From the NCBI RefSeq assembly GCF_018613725.1, contig NZ_JAGGPS010000042.1:1-64000 (forward strand): a stretch of 64,000 bases of DNA. Direction: 5' to 3'. The position numbers and the translations under genes are program-made. The stretch comes from Hymenobacter sp. ISL-91. Its GTDB lineage: Bacteria; Bacteroidota; Bacteroidia; Cytophagales; Hymenobacteraceae. A model generated the notes under the pieces. It was given only the letters and a program-made list of their open reading frames with translations. It searched no databases and was not told the DNA's origin. Shown in pieces: positions 1 to 9,097 of this stretch. Each line of letters begins with the position of its first letter. Position 1 is the stretch's first letter.

Positions 1-2
1 GG

Positions 3-122
3 CACCGCTGCAAGCATTACTGGATAAGGCCACAAGACTATGCCACCGACCAAAGCCTGCTCCAACGACTCGAAGACGTCTTAACCAACGTCGGCAAACA
101 ATACACGATTACTTTTGCATGA
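3..122 (+). CDS. IS630-family transposase, C-terminal end only (cut by window edge)
   Basis: An open frame enters from the window edge and stops at a TGA at 120-122. Its last 39 residues include HYWIRPQDY and end in VGKQYTITFA. This spacing of a W-x-RP-x-x-Y block and a closing G-x-x-YxIxFA resembles the end of IS630-type DDE transposases. The rest of the element lies outside the window. The stop is only 4 bases from the end of the opposing RHS-like gene, so the insertion sequence probably ends inside or next to that gene. The family call rests on a short tail. Confidence 0.5.
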   Translation, partial: HRCKHYWIRPQDYATDQSLLQRLEDVLTNVGKQYTITFA

Positions 123-126
123 CTAC

Positions 127-3100
127 TTAAGTGCCGGTTGCGGGGAACAGAGCGGTGTAACCGGCTGGTGAGCGAGGCTCTACTGGCCCCGGCAAAGGAG
201 CAGCTATGTTAGTCTGGTACACGCGCTGGGGAACGACCAGTCCATCAGATGTCATGAAGAACTTGGTTAGCAGCCCACTCAACCAGCTGGCCGCTTGATC
301 GGGCTTTTGTAGCCACTGTTGCGTTTCAATTGGCGTAGTGACCATAAAGCGTTCCTGCAACTGTCGGATCCCGGGGTCAGCAGTAGAGGCATAATCGGCG
401 GCGTACTTGTAGCGGGTGCTACGAGTCTGGTTACCGGAAATGGTCGTTTCCTGACTATACGGTTGATAGTGTGCACTGGAGCGGTAGAGCAGGCGCGTAG
501 TCGTCGTGAAAGGGCGGCTACCTTCCTCGTAGCGGGTTTCTTCCGTTCGGGTCAGCGGCCACCAGCCAACGGTTGTAAAGTAGCCTTGTAGTACCGCCCC
601 CCGGCAGGGTAGATAATAGGTTTGCGGTATTTCGCCTAAGCTTCCGCCGATGGACAGACCCGGAATCTTTTTATTCGGAATGGAATCGAGCCCGTATTCC
701 TTTGTTAGCCGCCGTACTAGTCGGATATCAGCTGCCCGGAAGGGGTCGCCGCCATCCCGGACGACATAATCCAGGGTGAGCAGTTCCTGGCCATTTTGCT
801 CGTGATAATCAGTAGAGATAAAGCCTTGATTTATATTTCCTTGATCACTTAGATCTATCTGCTGCGCAGCCAAGTTGTAGAAAACGGACGTCGTGCGGGT
901 GGTTTGCTCAGCACTTCGCTGCACGACACTTACCGTGTCGTAGCCAACGGCGCTACCTTGAGCGCTGCCATTACCGGCCTCGATATCTTCCGCGAAATGC
1001 ACGACGTAGTGGCACGTGTATTGACCGCCAATTCCACCATTCTGCAGCAGAAACGAACAGCCAGTACCACTACTTCCTACTTGGGGAAGAGTATTATATC
1101 TAAAAGTGGAGTGAAAGATGGGCTGATGAATAAGCTTGCCGGTGGAAACGGTATGGTCATCAGTATCATAGTAGTAGTGCTTTACTTGATCACGCCGGTG
1201 GTCGAGCCCATCGTATGTGCTGATACTTTTGATGCGGGTACCACCACCGCGCCACTTTCTGCCCGTGTACTGCCGGTGGGCGTAGCTGGCCGTAATATGG
1301 ACTTGCAGGGAACGTTCCAGCGATGCGATGACCTGCAGCCGGTAACGCCCGGGAGCTAGTGAAATCCTGCGCGTTTCGGCTCCTGAAGCCTGTCCTGCCA
1401 AATACGGAATTCGGTCAATAAGCTTGCCCGTCGCGTCGAATAGGTCACCATAGCCGTCCAACTCAGTAGCGGGCCCATTATCGTCGTTAGGTAAGATAAC
1501 CGATCTAAAGCTCACCTCCTGCTGGTGCGTTAGTTCGAAATCAATGGTTTCGGTTTGACTCCCGCAATCTGTGGCCCCGGCTGTCGCAACACAGGCCGTA
1601 CGTTGAAGCTGGGTTTCCGTATAGGAGAGTTCATTCGCATTGCTGAAATCATGGGATTCAAACTCCAGCGTAGTCGTGCCCCCGGTTGGGTATTGAATTT
1701 GTTTAAGCAGGCCAAAAGTCACCGTAGCCGGATTCGTTTCCCGGGAGACGGCGGCCATCACCTGCCGGTTCTGATGATTATCCCGGGGGAAAGGAAACTG
1801 GTTGGGGGCGGCGTTGTAGTAGCCCCAACGATCGATAGCATGTGTTCCCCGCGCTGGGCCGGCGAAATCGATGACCGTATGATATGGTGGAACATAGCTC
1901 AGCCGGTACGGTGGCTCCGTTGTTTGGCGCCCATCGGTCTCCATGCCCAAACGCTGTACCTGATAAAGGAATAGCCGGTCTGCCGGCGCGGCGTAGTCCC
2001 CGTACTGAAAGCGCACTTCTTGGTAGCGGGCGCTGTCAAGCAGAGAATTGAAACGCACTGCCTCCAACCGGCGCATCCCAGGCTGGTCTGGCCGGTTAGA
2101 GGAACTGATTAGATCCACCCGATGCGTAGCAGAGACGATACGCCGTAAATATTTTCCTCTAATATGCGTAGTAGGACGATTAGCGGTTTGTTCATTAGGT
2201 CTGCACTCATCACACAGCAAAGGATGCTTACCCCCATCAATCACCGTCTGACTGCTCAGGGCAGGGACACCCAGGGGGTGGTTGGAATCTGTATAGAGAT
2301 AGTTGATATGCGTAGTGTAATCATGGTAGAAAAAATCCACTATCTCATGTTGTGCGGTCGTTATGCGAGTCAAAAACCATGAGGAGGCACCGGACTTAGA
2401 GCCCGATGACTCACCATCATTGCCCAGGTTTGTGATCTCGCTAGCCGTGAAGGTATAGCGGGTACCATCGGGCGTAGTTAGTTCCCACCCGCCGGTAGCA
2501 GAAGTAAGCGGCGAGACAATTTTGAGCGGCTGCGATGGGGTTACGTGAGGCGTCCCGAACTGATCAAAGATGATCTTGCCGCTATAACCCATGAAGTTAA
2601 AGCTAAAAAGGTCAGGCTGCGTGTCCTGCCTGCCTTCAAACACTGCTTTCAGATATTCATAGTAGTTAAGCGGATCTTGCCCCGTCCCATCGGTCGCGTT
2701 GTTATAGCATTCCGCCCCAATGTGTATAGGCAGCGGGGCCGAATGCGTCGGATAGCCGAATGCGTCAAAGTCATCAATACCGCGGCAGGTACGGACAATG
2801 GCCCCCCCGGCGTTAAGCGTCCAGCCCATGCCCGTCCAGGGAGCTACTTGATCAGGGCGTACGCCACCACCATGGTACTGTAAAGACAGCGGCACCGAAA
2901 CGTTGCGACCGGGCATGGTAAAGAGAGGAATGCTGATTGAAGGCACTCCAGTATAGAGGCTAACTGGCGTTTCACCATAACGACCCAGCGCCGCTGCTTC
3001 CGGGGAAGGGGGCAGCAGGTTGTGGTTTAACAGGTGTGGGGGCAAGGCGGCAGGCGCCACAGGCTGGGCAGCACTTACCATAGGCATCAAGCCAAGCAGA

Positions 3101-3216
3101 CCGAGCACTGCGGCGAAGATGAGAAGGACGCGGGCACTGGTTACCCCACCGTAGAATCGGATTCCACGCTTGGCATTTCTGGGCATCATATGTGGGAGAG
3201 GAGAGGTATTAGTCAA
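127..3216 (-). CDS. RHS/YD-repeat-type secreted protein, probably C-terminally truncated
   Basis: 1029 residues. A signal/anchor segment lies near residues 28-50, followed by the block typical of Bacteroidota RHS-like surface proteins: GRYGETPVSLYTG, then SISIPLF, then a GWTLNAGG segment around residues 80-140. These proteins are exported and carry long beta-rich YD-type repeats; the substrate or target is unknown. Relatives generally continue past the region seen here, whereas this frame stops immediately beside an IS630-type transposase end, so I infer that the insertion removed the C-terminus. Internal methionines at residues 10 and 11 are alternative starts. No toxin domain or immunity gene is visible. 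Confidence 0.75.
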   Translation of the reverse strand: MTNTSPLPHMMPRNAKRGIRFYGGVTSARVLLIFAAVLGLLGLMPMVSAAQPVAPAALPPHLLNHNLLPPSPEAAALGRYGETPVSLYTGVPSISIPLFTMPGRNVSVPLSLQYHGGGVRPDQVAPWTGMGWTLNAGGAIVRTCRGIDDFDAFGYPTHSAPLPIHIGAECYNNATDGTGQDPLNYYEYLKAVFEGRQDTQPDLFSFNFMGYSGKIIFDQFGTPHVTPSQPLKIVSPLTSATGGWELTTPDGTRYTFTASEITNLGNDGESSGSKSGASSWFLTRITTAQHEIVDFFYHDYTTHINYLYTDSNHPLGVPALSSQTVIDGGKHPLLCDECRPNEQTANRPTTHIRGKYLRRIVSATHRVDLISSSNRPDQPGMRRLEAVRFNSLLDSARYQEVRFQYGDYAAPADRLFLYQVQRLGMETDGRQTTEPPYRLSYVPPYHTVIDFAGPARGTHAIDRWGYYNAAPNQFPFPRDNHQNRQVMAAVSRETNPATVTFGLLKQIQYPTGGTTTLEFESHDFSNANELSYTETQLQRTACVATAGATDCGSQTETIDFELTHQQEVSFRSVILPNDDNGPATELDGYGDLFDATGKLIDRIPYLAGQASGAETRRISLAPGRYRLQVIASLERSLQVHITASYAHRQYTGRKWRGGGTRIKSISTYDGLDHRRDQVKHYYYDTDDHTVSTGKLIHQPIFHSTFRYNTLPQVGSSGTGCSFLLQNGGIGGQYTCHYVVHFAEDIEAGNGSAQGSAVGYDTVSVVQRSAEQTTRTTSVFYNLAAQQIDLSDQGNINQGFISTDYHEQNGQELLTLDYVVRDGGDPFRAADIRLVRRLTKEYGLDSIPNKKIPGLSIGGSLGEIPQTYYLPCRGAVLQGYFTTVGWWPLTRTEETRYEEGSRPFTTTTRLLYRSSAHYQPYSQETTISGNQTRSTRYKYAADYASTADPGIRQLQERFMVTTPIETQQWLQKPDQAASWLSGLLTKFFMTSDGLVVPQRVYQTNIAAPLPGPVEPRSPAGYTALFPATGT

Positions 3217-3728
3217 ATAATCAGCTATCAGTGAGACGGGAAGGTTGCTGGTAAGGAATGTTCAGCTTCTTTGGAACCATTGAGTTGGCGCGGCAATCAC
3301 CTACCGCGTCCTGTAAGCGGAAGGGTAAGGCGCACCGGCATACCTGGTCAGGGCCCTGATTGTCGAAGGCGAGGCAATGGTCTTGTTGACTTTTGTGAAT
3401 CGGCCGCTACTGATTTGTCAGTTAGCCAGTAATGCCGCGCACACACCTGGCAACAGAGCAACCGATAAGGCTGCTCGAAAACAGTGGGTTGCCGAAGCAA
3501 GCCTATTGGCAATAGAAGGGAGCGTTGGATAAGCTAATGCACAGTAGAAAACAGTTGCAGTAGCCCAAAGGCGCGGCTGAAGCGCAGTAGATAGACTGCC
3601 CGCCTAAAGCAAGCAGGAGGATAGGTAGACGTTATTGAGGTCAATATTAGAACATTGCTTTTAGTATAACAAACAAGCAAAGCAGATTTCCCGGGTGCTC
3701 TCATGGAGCTGCCTGAAGTTATTAGCGT
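3217..3728. other. Intergenic stretch without a recognisable gene
   Basis: About 510 bases between the start of the RHS-like gene and the end of the next leftward gene. I see no convincing open frame, RNA or clear repeat. It presumably holds the RHS-like gene promoter. Confidence 0.5.
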
Positions 3729-4172
3729 TTAAGGCTGGCCCATAATTGCATGGTAAGGAATGTAGGGCGGGTGGTAATGCGAATGCCGCAGGAAAGCTTT
3801 CCACCGGTTTCCACTGGCTTCGGTAATGCTGTCGGGAATGGGCCGCTTATACAAGAAATCGTTGCCGTCGGGGCTGAAGGTTCCGTAACGCACTACGTAC
3901 CGCTCCCCAGGTCGGGCTTTCCCATCCCAAATACTTCCTCTCGTATGCCGGACGCCTGCGACCTCATACCAGTAACCGATGTGCATTTCGCCTTTAACGC
4001 GGGTTAATTCTGTGACGTGGGCAATGCCGTAATCCCAATGGGCAAGTAGGCTGATTTCGTCCACACTGCACTTTACGAAAAAGCAGGCGAGGAATCCAAT
4101 ACAGAGAAGGCTCAGCAGATACTTCGTCCATTCGACCAGAGACTTGGTCGGTGGTGGCGAAAAAAAGGCCAT
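3729..4172 (-). CDS. Small membrane-anchored protein of unknown function
   Basis: 147 residues. One hydrophobic segment at about residues 17-36 (YLLSLLCIGFLACFF) should anchor the protein in the inner membrane; the rest is a soluble domain with GIAHVTEL, GYWYEVAG and YVVRYGTFSPD, which reads as short beta strands. I do not recognise the family. It stands alone on the minus strand, left of the first 34-38 bp intergenic palindrome, and may be the first member of that array. Confidence 0.65.
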   Translation of the reverse strand: MAFFSPPPTKSLVEWTKYLLSLLCIGFLACFFVKCSVDEISLLAHWDYGIAHVTELTRVKGEMHIGYWYEVAGVRHTRGSIWDGKARPGERYVVRYGTFSPDGNDFLYKRPIPDSITEASGNRWKAFLRHSHYHPPYIPYHAIMGQP

Positions 4173-4216
4173 GTCGGGGGGTAAGGCTTTGTTTTAATAG
4201 GTTGCCCTAAAGAAAA

Positions 4217-4256
4217 AGCATTCCACGAAAAGGGTCCGAAGGTACACGCTCTGTGT
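4217..4256 (+). repeat. Cassette-like intergenic palindrome, copy 1
   Basis: The core AAAAGGGTCCGAAGGT is followed by ACACGCTCTGTG. Outer arms AGC..CAC and GTACACGCT pair imperfectly. It shares its centre and right side with copies near 7961, 8957 and 9547. Confidence 0.55.
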
Positions 4257-4285
4257 TTGAAACAGGAGGGTTTCGCGCCAAGGGC

Positions 4286-4738
4286 TTATTGGCACTCTTG
4301 AAAAGTAATCGCCCCGGTTTTAGCTAAGACCACACTACGGCCAGGGCCGGTGTTGCGGTGCAGGTAGAAATAGCAGGTCACCGGGCGTTGAAGGAGGTTG
4401 TTGCGCCGGATGGCGGACACGGGGTAGCTCAACGTGAGCGTGTCGTGGCGGGCCGTGATGGTGGCATAGCCTTGCAGGCCGTCGGAGAAGGTCATCCGCG
4501 GGTTGGTGCTTTGAAACTTGATGGAGACGGCAAAGCCGTGGACCGATCGCTCAGCGTCGGCCAAGCGGTAGGCCAGCTTGGCCCGAATCACCGACTGGGG
4601 AGTCAAGGTGGCGCAGGGGGGCTGGTTGAGCGTCAGCAGGGCAATGGCGTTGCCCTCGGGCGTTTGGGCGGCCAGCACGGACATAAGACTGGCCAAGGCC
4701 AGAGTGGTGCGCCCGGCACCGCGGTAGAAGCGTGTCAT
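4286..4738 (-). CDS. Secreted protein of unknown function
   Basis: 150 residues from the ATG at 4738, chosen because it directly precedes a signal peptide (RGAGRTTLALASLMSVLAAQ). A longer frame starts at 4828 but would put 30 non-signal residues in front. The mature part contains SIKFQSTNP, ATITARHDTLTLSYPVS and a final AITFQECQ, and looks beta-rich. No family recognised. It is the only gene between two copies of the intergenic palindrome (4217 and 4821). Confidence 0.65.
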   Translation of the reverse strand: MTRFYRGAGRTTLALASLMSVLAAQTPEGNAIALLTLNQPPCATLTPQSVIRAKLAYRLADAERSVHGFAVSIKFQSTNPRMTFSDGLQGYATITARHDTLTLSYPVSAIRRNNLLQRPVTCYFYLHRNTGPGRSVVLAKTGAITFQECQ

Positions 4739-4820
4739 AAGGCGAGGCGGAGGCGTTGGGAAAGGGCGTGCGAACAACGCACGTGCAACAACCGGCGAAA
4801 GATACTCTTCCGACCGGATC

Positions 4821-4856
4821 CTGTTCACTGAAACAGTCCGAATAGAATAACGAGCG
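4821..4856 (+). repeat. Cassette-like intergenic palindrome, copy 2 (divergent)
   Basis: The centre reads AAACAGTCCGAATAGAATAA, flanked by CTGTTCAC on the left and AACGAGCG on the right. It is weaker than the other copies but keeps the same order, length and orientation. Confidence 0.4.
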
Positions 4857-4906
4857 TAAGTTTAACATCCCTTTCTGACCCGTTTTTAGGGCGGGCTATC
4901 CTCTAC

Positions 4907-6115
4907 ATGAATGTTCTACGCCTGTTGCGGACAAAGTGGGTGCTTCGGGTGTGGCTGGCCTGCGCGGGACTCGTGGGCTTGACCCTGTTCACGCCCCTGG
5001 AGTTCGTGCCCCTGCCGCTGGAAAACGCACCCCGCTGGGGCCTTTGGGCCCTGGCTGTGCCCGCCTGTGGTCTGCTGCGGAGCCGTTGGCCCCGGCTGCG
5101 GGGGCTGTGGACGGCCGTGCCGTGGCTGTTGTGGGGACCGGTCGTGGCCGCTACCCTCCTCTGGGCGCTGGCAACGCCGGAGACACGGCCTTGGTCTCAC
5201 CGCCTGCGGCCCGTGAAAACGCTCTTTGCCGACGACGGGGAGTGGCGCACGTCGCAGGTCGTGTTTCGCCGGGGGCGCCAACGCGTCGTCAACCAACGGC
5301 GCACCGCCCTGGACCAACCCGCCCCGCGTTCCTTGCCTTGGCAGACGCGGACCGTGCTGATTACGCAACTGGGCCCCGGCCTGCAGTGGGCCGGCTCCGA
5401 CCCGGGCCCGCACGGGCTGGACGCGTCGTGGCGTGCGGCGGAACCCACCCAGCCCGGGGAATTTCTTCGTTGGGAGCTTTTCCGGCAGCAACTGGCCTTA
5501 AGCGGGGACTCGGCCGTGCACCGGCGCTTACGCGCCCGGCTGCAAGTCCATGCGCGCGCTGTTTGGCGGCGCCAGCGCGACGCGTGGCGGACCCGGGTGG
5601 ACCCGCCGCGCCCGGACGCCCCGGAAACCGTGCCGGCCGCCTCGCACGCCGGGGCCAACACCCTGGGTTGCTGGGTCAGCGCTGACGGACCGGTCGCGAC
5701 CGAGGGGGTGCGGTACCGGGCCGCCCCGCGCCGCGGGCACGACTGCCGGGCCGATTACCGCACCGATACGACGGCGACCGATGCTTCCCGGCACCGCTTG
5801 ACGGTGGAAGCCACCTTGCTACTCAACGGGGTGGCCCACGAACTGCGCCTGAACTTGGCTGTTCCCTTACGGCGCGGCACGTATGCCCTGCAGGCATGCG
5901 CCGAACCCGCCAGTTGGAGTACCCTGCAGCTGTTTGACCCGTGGCACAATGTCTCCTATTGTTCCCAGTCGCAGCCCCGGGCCACGGTGGTGCTCAGCCA
6001 CATCGATACCCTGCGGCGAATTGTGGCCGGCACCTTCGAAGGCGAGTTACAGACCAATGCCACACCGAGGCAGTACGTCGTGCTTCGGCAAGGACGATTT
6101 GATGTGCGCTATTAG
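4907..6115 (+). CDS. Membrane-anchored protein with C-terminal DUF6252-like domain
   Basis: 402 residues. Residues 1-90 hold two or three hydrophobic segments (VWLACAGLVGLTLF, WALAVPACGLL, VPWLLWGPVVAATLLWAL). The middle is Arg/Ala/Pro-rich. The last about 130 residues contain TLGCWVSADG, LNLAVPLRRGTYAL and a closing RRIVAGTFEGEL...GRFDVRY, resembling the extracytoplasmic DUF6252 type of Bacteroidota. Function unknown. Very GC-rich, with long antisense open frames that I treat as shadows. Sole gene between palindrome copies at 4821 and 6136. Confidence 0.7.
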   Translation: MNVLRLLRTKWVLRVWLACAGLVGLTLFTPLEFVPLPLENAPRWGLWALAVPACGLLRSRWPRLRGLWTAVPWLLWGPVVAATLLWALATPETRPWSHRLRPVKTLFADDGEWRTSQVVFRRGRQRVVNQRRTALDQPAPRSLPWQTRTVLITQLGPGLQWAGSDPGPHGLDASWRAAEPTQPGEFLRWELFRQQLALSGDSAVHRRLRARLQVHARAVWRRQRDAWRTRVDPPRPDAPETVPAASHAGANTLGCWVSADGPVATEGVRYRAAPRRGHDCRADYRTDTTATDASRHRLTVEATLLLNGVAHELRLNLAVPLRRGTYALQACAEPASWSTLQLFDPWHNVSYCSQSQPRATVVLSHIDTLRRIVAGTFEGELQTNATPRQYVVLRQGRFDVRY

Positions 6116-6135
6116 TCACATATCTCTCTTTCGCT

Positions 6136-6170
6136 GCTCGTTCATTCAAAGGGTGGCAAGGTGAACGAGC
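6136..6170 (+). repeat. Cassette-like intergenic palindrome, copy 3 (perfect arms)
   Basis: The arms GCTCGTTCA (6136-6144) and TGAACGAGC (6162-6170) are perfect 9 bp inverse complements around a 17 bp asymmetric centre TTCAAAGGGTGGCAAGG. This is the clearest copy and defines the element as 35 bp. Confidence 0.65.
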
Positions 6171-6211
6171 GCCATTAAATCATAGGAGCATTATCACGAA
6201 CTGAGCTAAGA

Positions 6212-6787
6212 CTAGGGTTCAATGTAGAACGCGCCGCGGCTGTCGAACACGACGTATAGCCGTTGCTCAGCTGGTGCCCACACGTAGAGATAGGCCCCAC
6301 CCGCGCCGTCCGTGTAGGTGGCGTACGCATTGCCGGAGTGGCTCAGGTACTCGTGGCGCGCAAATCGCCGGCTGCCGGGCCATCGCTCCAAGGCTGGGGA
6401 CGTGGCCAGGCTCCGTGCCAGGGGGTGGACCGCTCCGCCGGTCGGCCGCCATCCCAGGCTATCTTTTCCCAAAACCGACCGGTCAGGTCCGGGGAACCGC
6501 AGGCGCGGCAGCGGGTTGCCCGCGCCCAGCGCCGCGTGCACTGGGGCCGTGGGCGTGTAGGCCCACAGCTCGTGGGTATCCATTAGGTCGAAGCCCAGCA
6601 CGTTGTGCGACTCGACCACACGCAGGCGCAGGCCCGGTTGGCGGAAAACGGCCGCGCCGGCGCTCTCGTCCAAGGGCCGGTCGAACGCCCAGGCCCCATC
6701 AAGCGCCACGACAGCCGCGGCCACTGCGGCGAGGAGTAGAAGAGCAATGCCTAAACGTCGAAACCAGAACATGAGCGCAGGAGTCAC
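6212..6787 (-). CDS. Membrane-anchored or exported protein of unknown function
   Basis: 191 residues; the methionine at residue 6 (6772) is an equally likely start. An N-terminal hydrophobic stretch (LGIALLLLAAVAAAVVAL) serves as signal or anchor. The remainder has VVESHNVLGFDLMDTHELWAY and AYLYVWAPAEQRLYVVFDSRG. I do not recognise a family. It lies alone between a palindrome copy at 6136 and the next gene. Confidence 0.65.
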   Translation of the reverse strand: MTPALMFWFRRLGIALLLLAAVAAAVVALDGAWAFDRPLDESAGAAVFRQPGLRLRVVESHNVLGFDLMDTHELWAYTPTAPVHAALGAGNPLPRLRFPGPDRSVLGKDSLGWRPTGGAVHPLARSLATSPALERWPGSRRFARHEYLSHSGNAYATYTDGAGGAYLYVWAPAEQRLYVVFDSRGAFYIEP

Positions 6788-6856
6788 AGAAAAAGCGAGG
6801 AGCCAAACTTACGTTCACGCAAACGGTGGGTCCGGCAAAAGGAGAGTATAATCTGA

Positions 6857-7564
6857 TTAGGCACTCGTTTCTTTGGTGCGAAGGTGGGCCTGCAAGGTCA
6901 GGTTGAGTAAGCCCCCGACGACCAAAATAGCCCCGGCGACAAACGGAAAACCGGCTCCTACTAAGTCCGCTAGGTCGGCGGACCACAGAAAGGGGTAACA
7001 AAACAGCATCGCCGCGATGCCCACGGCCATTACTCCGTAGCTGCCCAGCCAGCTCAAGCGGAGGTGCAGGTTGGGCTGGTGGATGAGTTTCACTTCTTGG
7101 TACCGACTGAACAGACAGCTTCGAAGCTGCTGGAGTGATTGGTGCTGACACGCCTCAATGGTCAGGGTAGCAAGCGGCACACAGCGTTGTCCAGCATGAT
7201 AATCTTGCCGAAACAAGCGCCAGTGCTGGGGCAAGAGCAGCAGCCCAAACAAAAAAATCAGGAAGCTGGGCAAGGTCCAGTTGCCGTTACCCAGCATAAA
7301 GGCTTGCATCCGAATTTCGCCTACCGGCTCCAACTCATACGCCAGCACCACGTGCTTTAAGTCATGGCTTTCAAAGCCGGGCACCAACGTCAAGTCCCGG
7401 GCCAGCAAGCACGCCGCCAATTCGCGGCCAACCGTGCCTTCGGGCAGTTGGCTCAACGTGGCCACCTGGCGATGGTAGCGCGCCATGTCGTGGCACTGCT
7501 CCAAACACCACACTGAAAAGAAAAAAGCGTGGCGAATGAGTTGCTCGGGGATGGAGTACTTCAT
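6857..7564 (-). CDS. Coq4-like protein with C-terminal membrane segments
   Basis: 235 residues from the ATG at 7564; an upstream in-frame start at 7600 is less likely. Residues about 70-86 read HDLKHVVLAYELEPVGE, which fits the HDxxH-x11-E metal/ligand motif of the Coq4 family, followed by MQAFMLGNGN. Coq4 proteins act on quinone head groups in ubiquinone makers; Bacteroidota make menaquinone, so the role here is open. After the motif come a hydrophobic segment (FLIFLFGLLLL) and two more near the C-terminus (MAVGIAAMLFCYPFLW, FVAGAILVVGGLLNL). The membrane tail is unlike classical Coq4. Confidence 0.65.
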   Translation of the reverse strand: MKYSIPEQLIRHAFFFSVWCLEQCHDMARYHRQVATLSQLPEGTVGRELAACLLARDLTLVPGFESHDLKHVVLAYELEPVGEIRMQAFMLGNGNWTLPSFLIFLFGLLLLPQHWRLFRQDYHAGQRCVPLATLTIEACQHQSLQQLRSCLFSRYQEVKLIHQPNLHLRLSWLGSYGVMAVGIAAMLFCYPFLWSADLADLVGAGFPFVAGAILVVGGLLNLTLQAHLRTKETSA

Positions 7565-7672
7565 AGCGAACCAAGGTCTCGTTTGGACACAACCTAGCAC
7601 TATTTCAACCTTGCGGTACTAACGTGCTTGCTACCTGTTCAAATAAAGGTCAGACGGTAGACGAGGAACACC

Positions 7673-7954
7673 CTACACTTGTGCCTTGAACCGTCCGGTA
7701 ATAGTAATGGTGTCTCCGCTTTGCATTTCTACAATGACGGCCTGCTCGGACACCGTCACGGTATTGACCGAACCACTCGGTCCCCACTCGAAATTTCTCG
7801 TTGCTGTTACAGCCGTTACTTCTCTCACCGTCAACCGAAAATCAGGGTTGTTACCGGTGCGCAGGTAAAATATAACTTCTCCATCTCCCCACGCCAGCTC
7901 AAGGCTCACCAGGGTAGCATCATGCAGGAAGGAAGAGTCAAACGGCACAGGCAT
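7673..7954 (-). CDS. Small protein of unknown function
   Basis: 93 residues, no signal peptide or membrane segment. It begins FDSSFLHDATLVSLEL and contains strand-like stretches (EVIFYLRTG, TVTVSEQAVIVEM, TITITGRF), suggesting a compact beta-rich fold. No family recognised. It is 109 bases upstream of the Coq4-like gene on the same strand, so co-transcription is possible, and it abuts a palindrome copy at 7961. Confidence 0.65.
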   Translation of the reverse strand: MPVPFDSSFLHDATLVSLELAWGDGEVIFYLRTGNNPDFRLTVREVTAVTATRNFEWGPSGSVNTVTVSEQAVIVEMQSGDTITITGRFKAQV

Positions 7955-7960
7955 TATCTC

Positions 7961-7995
7961 AGTGTTTACTAAAACGGTCCCAAGGTGAACGCGCT
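7961..7995 (+). repeat. Cassette-like intergenic palindrome, copy 4
   Basis: 35 bp: left arm AGTGTTTAC, centre TAAAACGGTCCCAAGG, right arm TGAACGCGCT, then TCTGTTCAATTG, which also follows copies 1 and 6. The arms pair imperfectly. Confidence 0.6.
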
Positions 7996-8075
7996 CTGTT
8001 CAATTGAAGAAGCGAATAAATCGCTGCTCATACATCGTTGGGAAGACTTACACTCGCTCGCACTACCTTCCGGCC

Positions 8076-8924
8076 ATGCATCGTCACTTGCTGCTTTCCT
8101 TCGCCTCGTGCGGGCTGCTGTTTGCTTCCGCCTATTCGGTTCCGCCCCCCTTGCCCCAGTCGTTTGTATACGTCGGACAATTTGAGCCCTCTTTCCTGGA
8201 TGACGCCACGTTTGTGGTCCGGTCCCAGCTGGGCACCGGGTGCTTGCGGTGGACCCGCTACCACCGGCCCGAACCGACGGACACGGTGCGCTACCCCGTG
8301 TTTACCGATAGCGTGGCCCTCACCCCCCAGGACCTGCAGGGTTTCTTCACGGCTTTGGACAGCGTTCCGCTGCTGAAGATGAGAACCCGGGAGCAGCTGA
8401 TGACGGACGGCATTTGGGTGCACAATGCCGTCGCGCAAGACGGTGCGCGCAATGCGTTTAGTTTTCAATCGCCCCGCAAAGCCCGCGACCCGGCCGAGCA
8501 CCGCTTGGTCGAGGCGGTCTTGGCCTTGGCCCGCCGCAAATACAAGACCTTGGCGCAGCGGGAATACTTCGAGCAGTTGGAAGGGTATTTCGATTTCGGG
8601 CTGCCCTGCGAAATCACCGCCACCGCGCCGTTCGAGGTGCGGGTGCACGGCGTGTTGTACGACAACTACGTGAACGATGGCTCCTTGCCCGCCTTTTTGC
8701 AGCAATTGCCCACTGGGCAACCCGTGTTGATGGACTTAACCAATTCCCAGGGCATTGCCTACGGCTGCTTCCCGACGCTACGACAGTTTCTCCGCGCTAA
8801 CCCCCGTGTGTTTTGGGTGCCCTCTGCCGCCGCCGCTGAGGACTTGCAAGTTATGGGAGTGGAACGAGGGCACTTTGCCGCGACCGTAGCCCAGGGGCGG
8901 GTGTTGTGTCAGGCATCCCGCTGA
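8076..8924 (+). CDS. Exported protein of unknown function
   Basis: 282 residues from the ATG at 8076, chosen because MHRHLLLSFASCGLLFASAYS is a clean signal peptide; a start at 8004 would precede it with 24 unrelated residues. The body has RYPVFTDSVALTPQDLQGFF, REYFEQLEGYFDFGLPCEI and a late QGIAYGCFPTLRQFLRANP. Two cysteines in the mature part could pair. No family recognised. A TACCTTCC box sits just before the start and could be a promoter minus-7 element. Sole gene between palindrome copies at 7961 and 8957. Confidence 0.7.
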   Translation: MHRHLLLSFASCGLLFASAYSVPPPLPQSFVYVGQFEPSFLDDATFVVRSQLGTGCLRWTRYHRPEPTDTVRYPVFTDSVALTPQDLQGFFTALDSVPLLKMRTREQLMTDGIWVHNAVAQDGARNAFSFQSPRKARDPAEHRLVEAVLALARRKYKTLAQREYFEQLEGYFDFGLPCEITATAPFEVRVHGVLYDNYVNDGSLPAFLQQLPTGQPVLMDLTNSQGIAYGCFPTLRQFLRANPRVFWVPSAAAAEDLQVMGVERGHFAATVAQGRVLCQASR

Positions 8925-8956
8925 CGGGACTGCGTTTCGGGCCCCTACGCAGAGGC

Positions 8957-8994
8957 GCCGTGGTTTACTTAAACGGTCCGAAGGTAACCGCGGC
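8957..8994 (+). repeat. Cassette-like intergenic palindrome, copy 5
   Basis: Left arm GCCGTGGTTTAC, centre TTAAACGGTCCGAAGG, right arm TAACCGCGGC. The arms pair with two irregularities. The centre is nearly identical to copy 4. Confidence 0.6.
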
Positions 8995-9097
8995 CGTTTG
9001 GTGAAAGGACCTATTGGCTACATTGAAGGCTCAGTTGGCTACTTTCGACTTCATGAAGCCATCACGCACTGCCATTCAACAGGAGCCACTCACTGCT

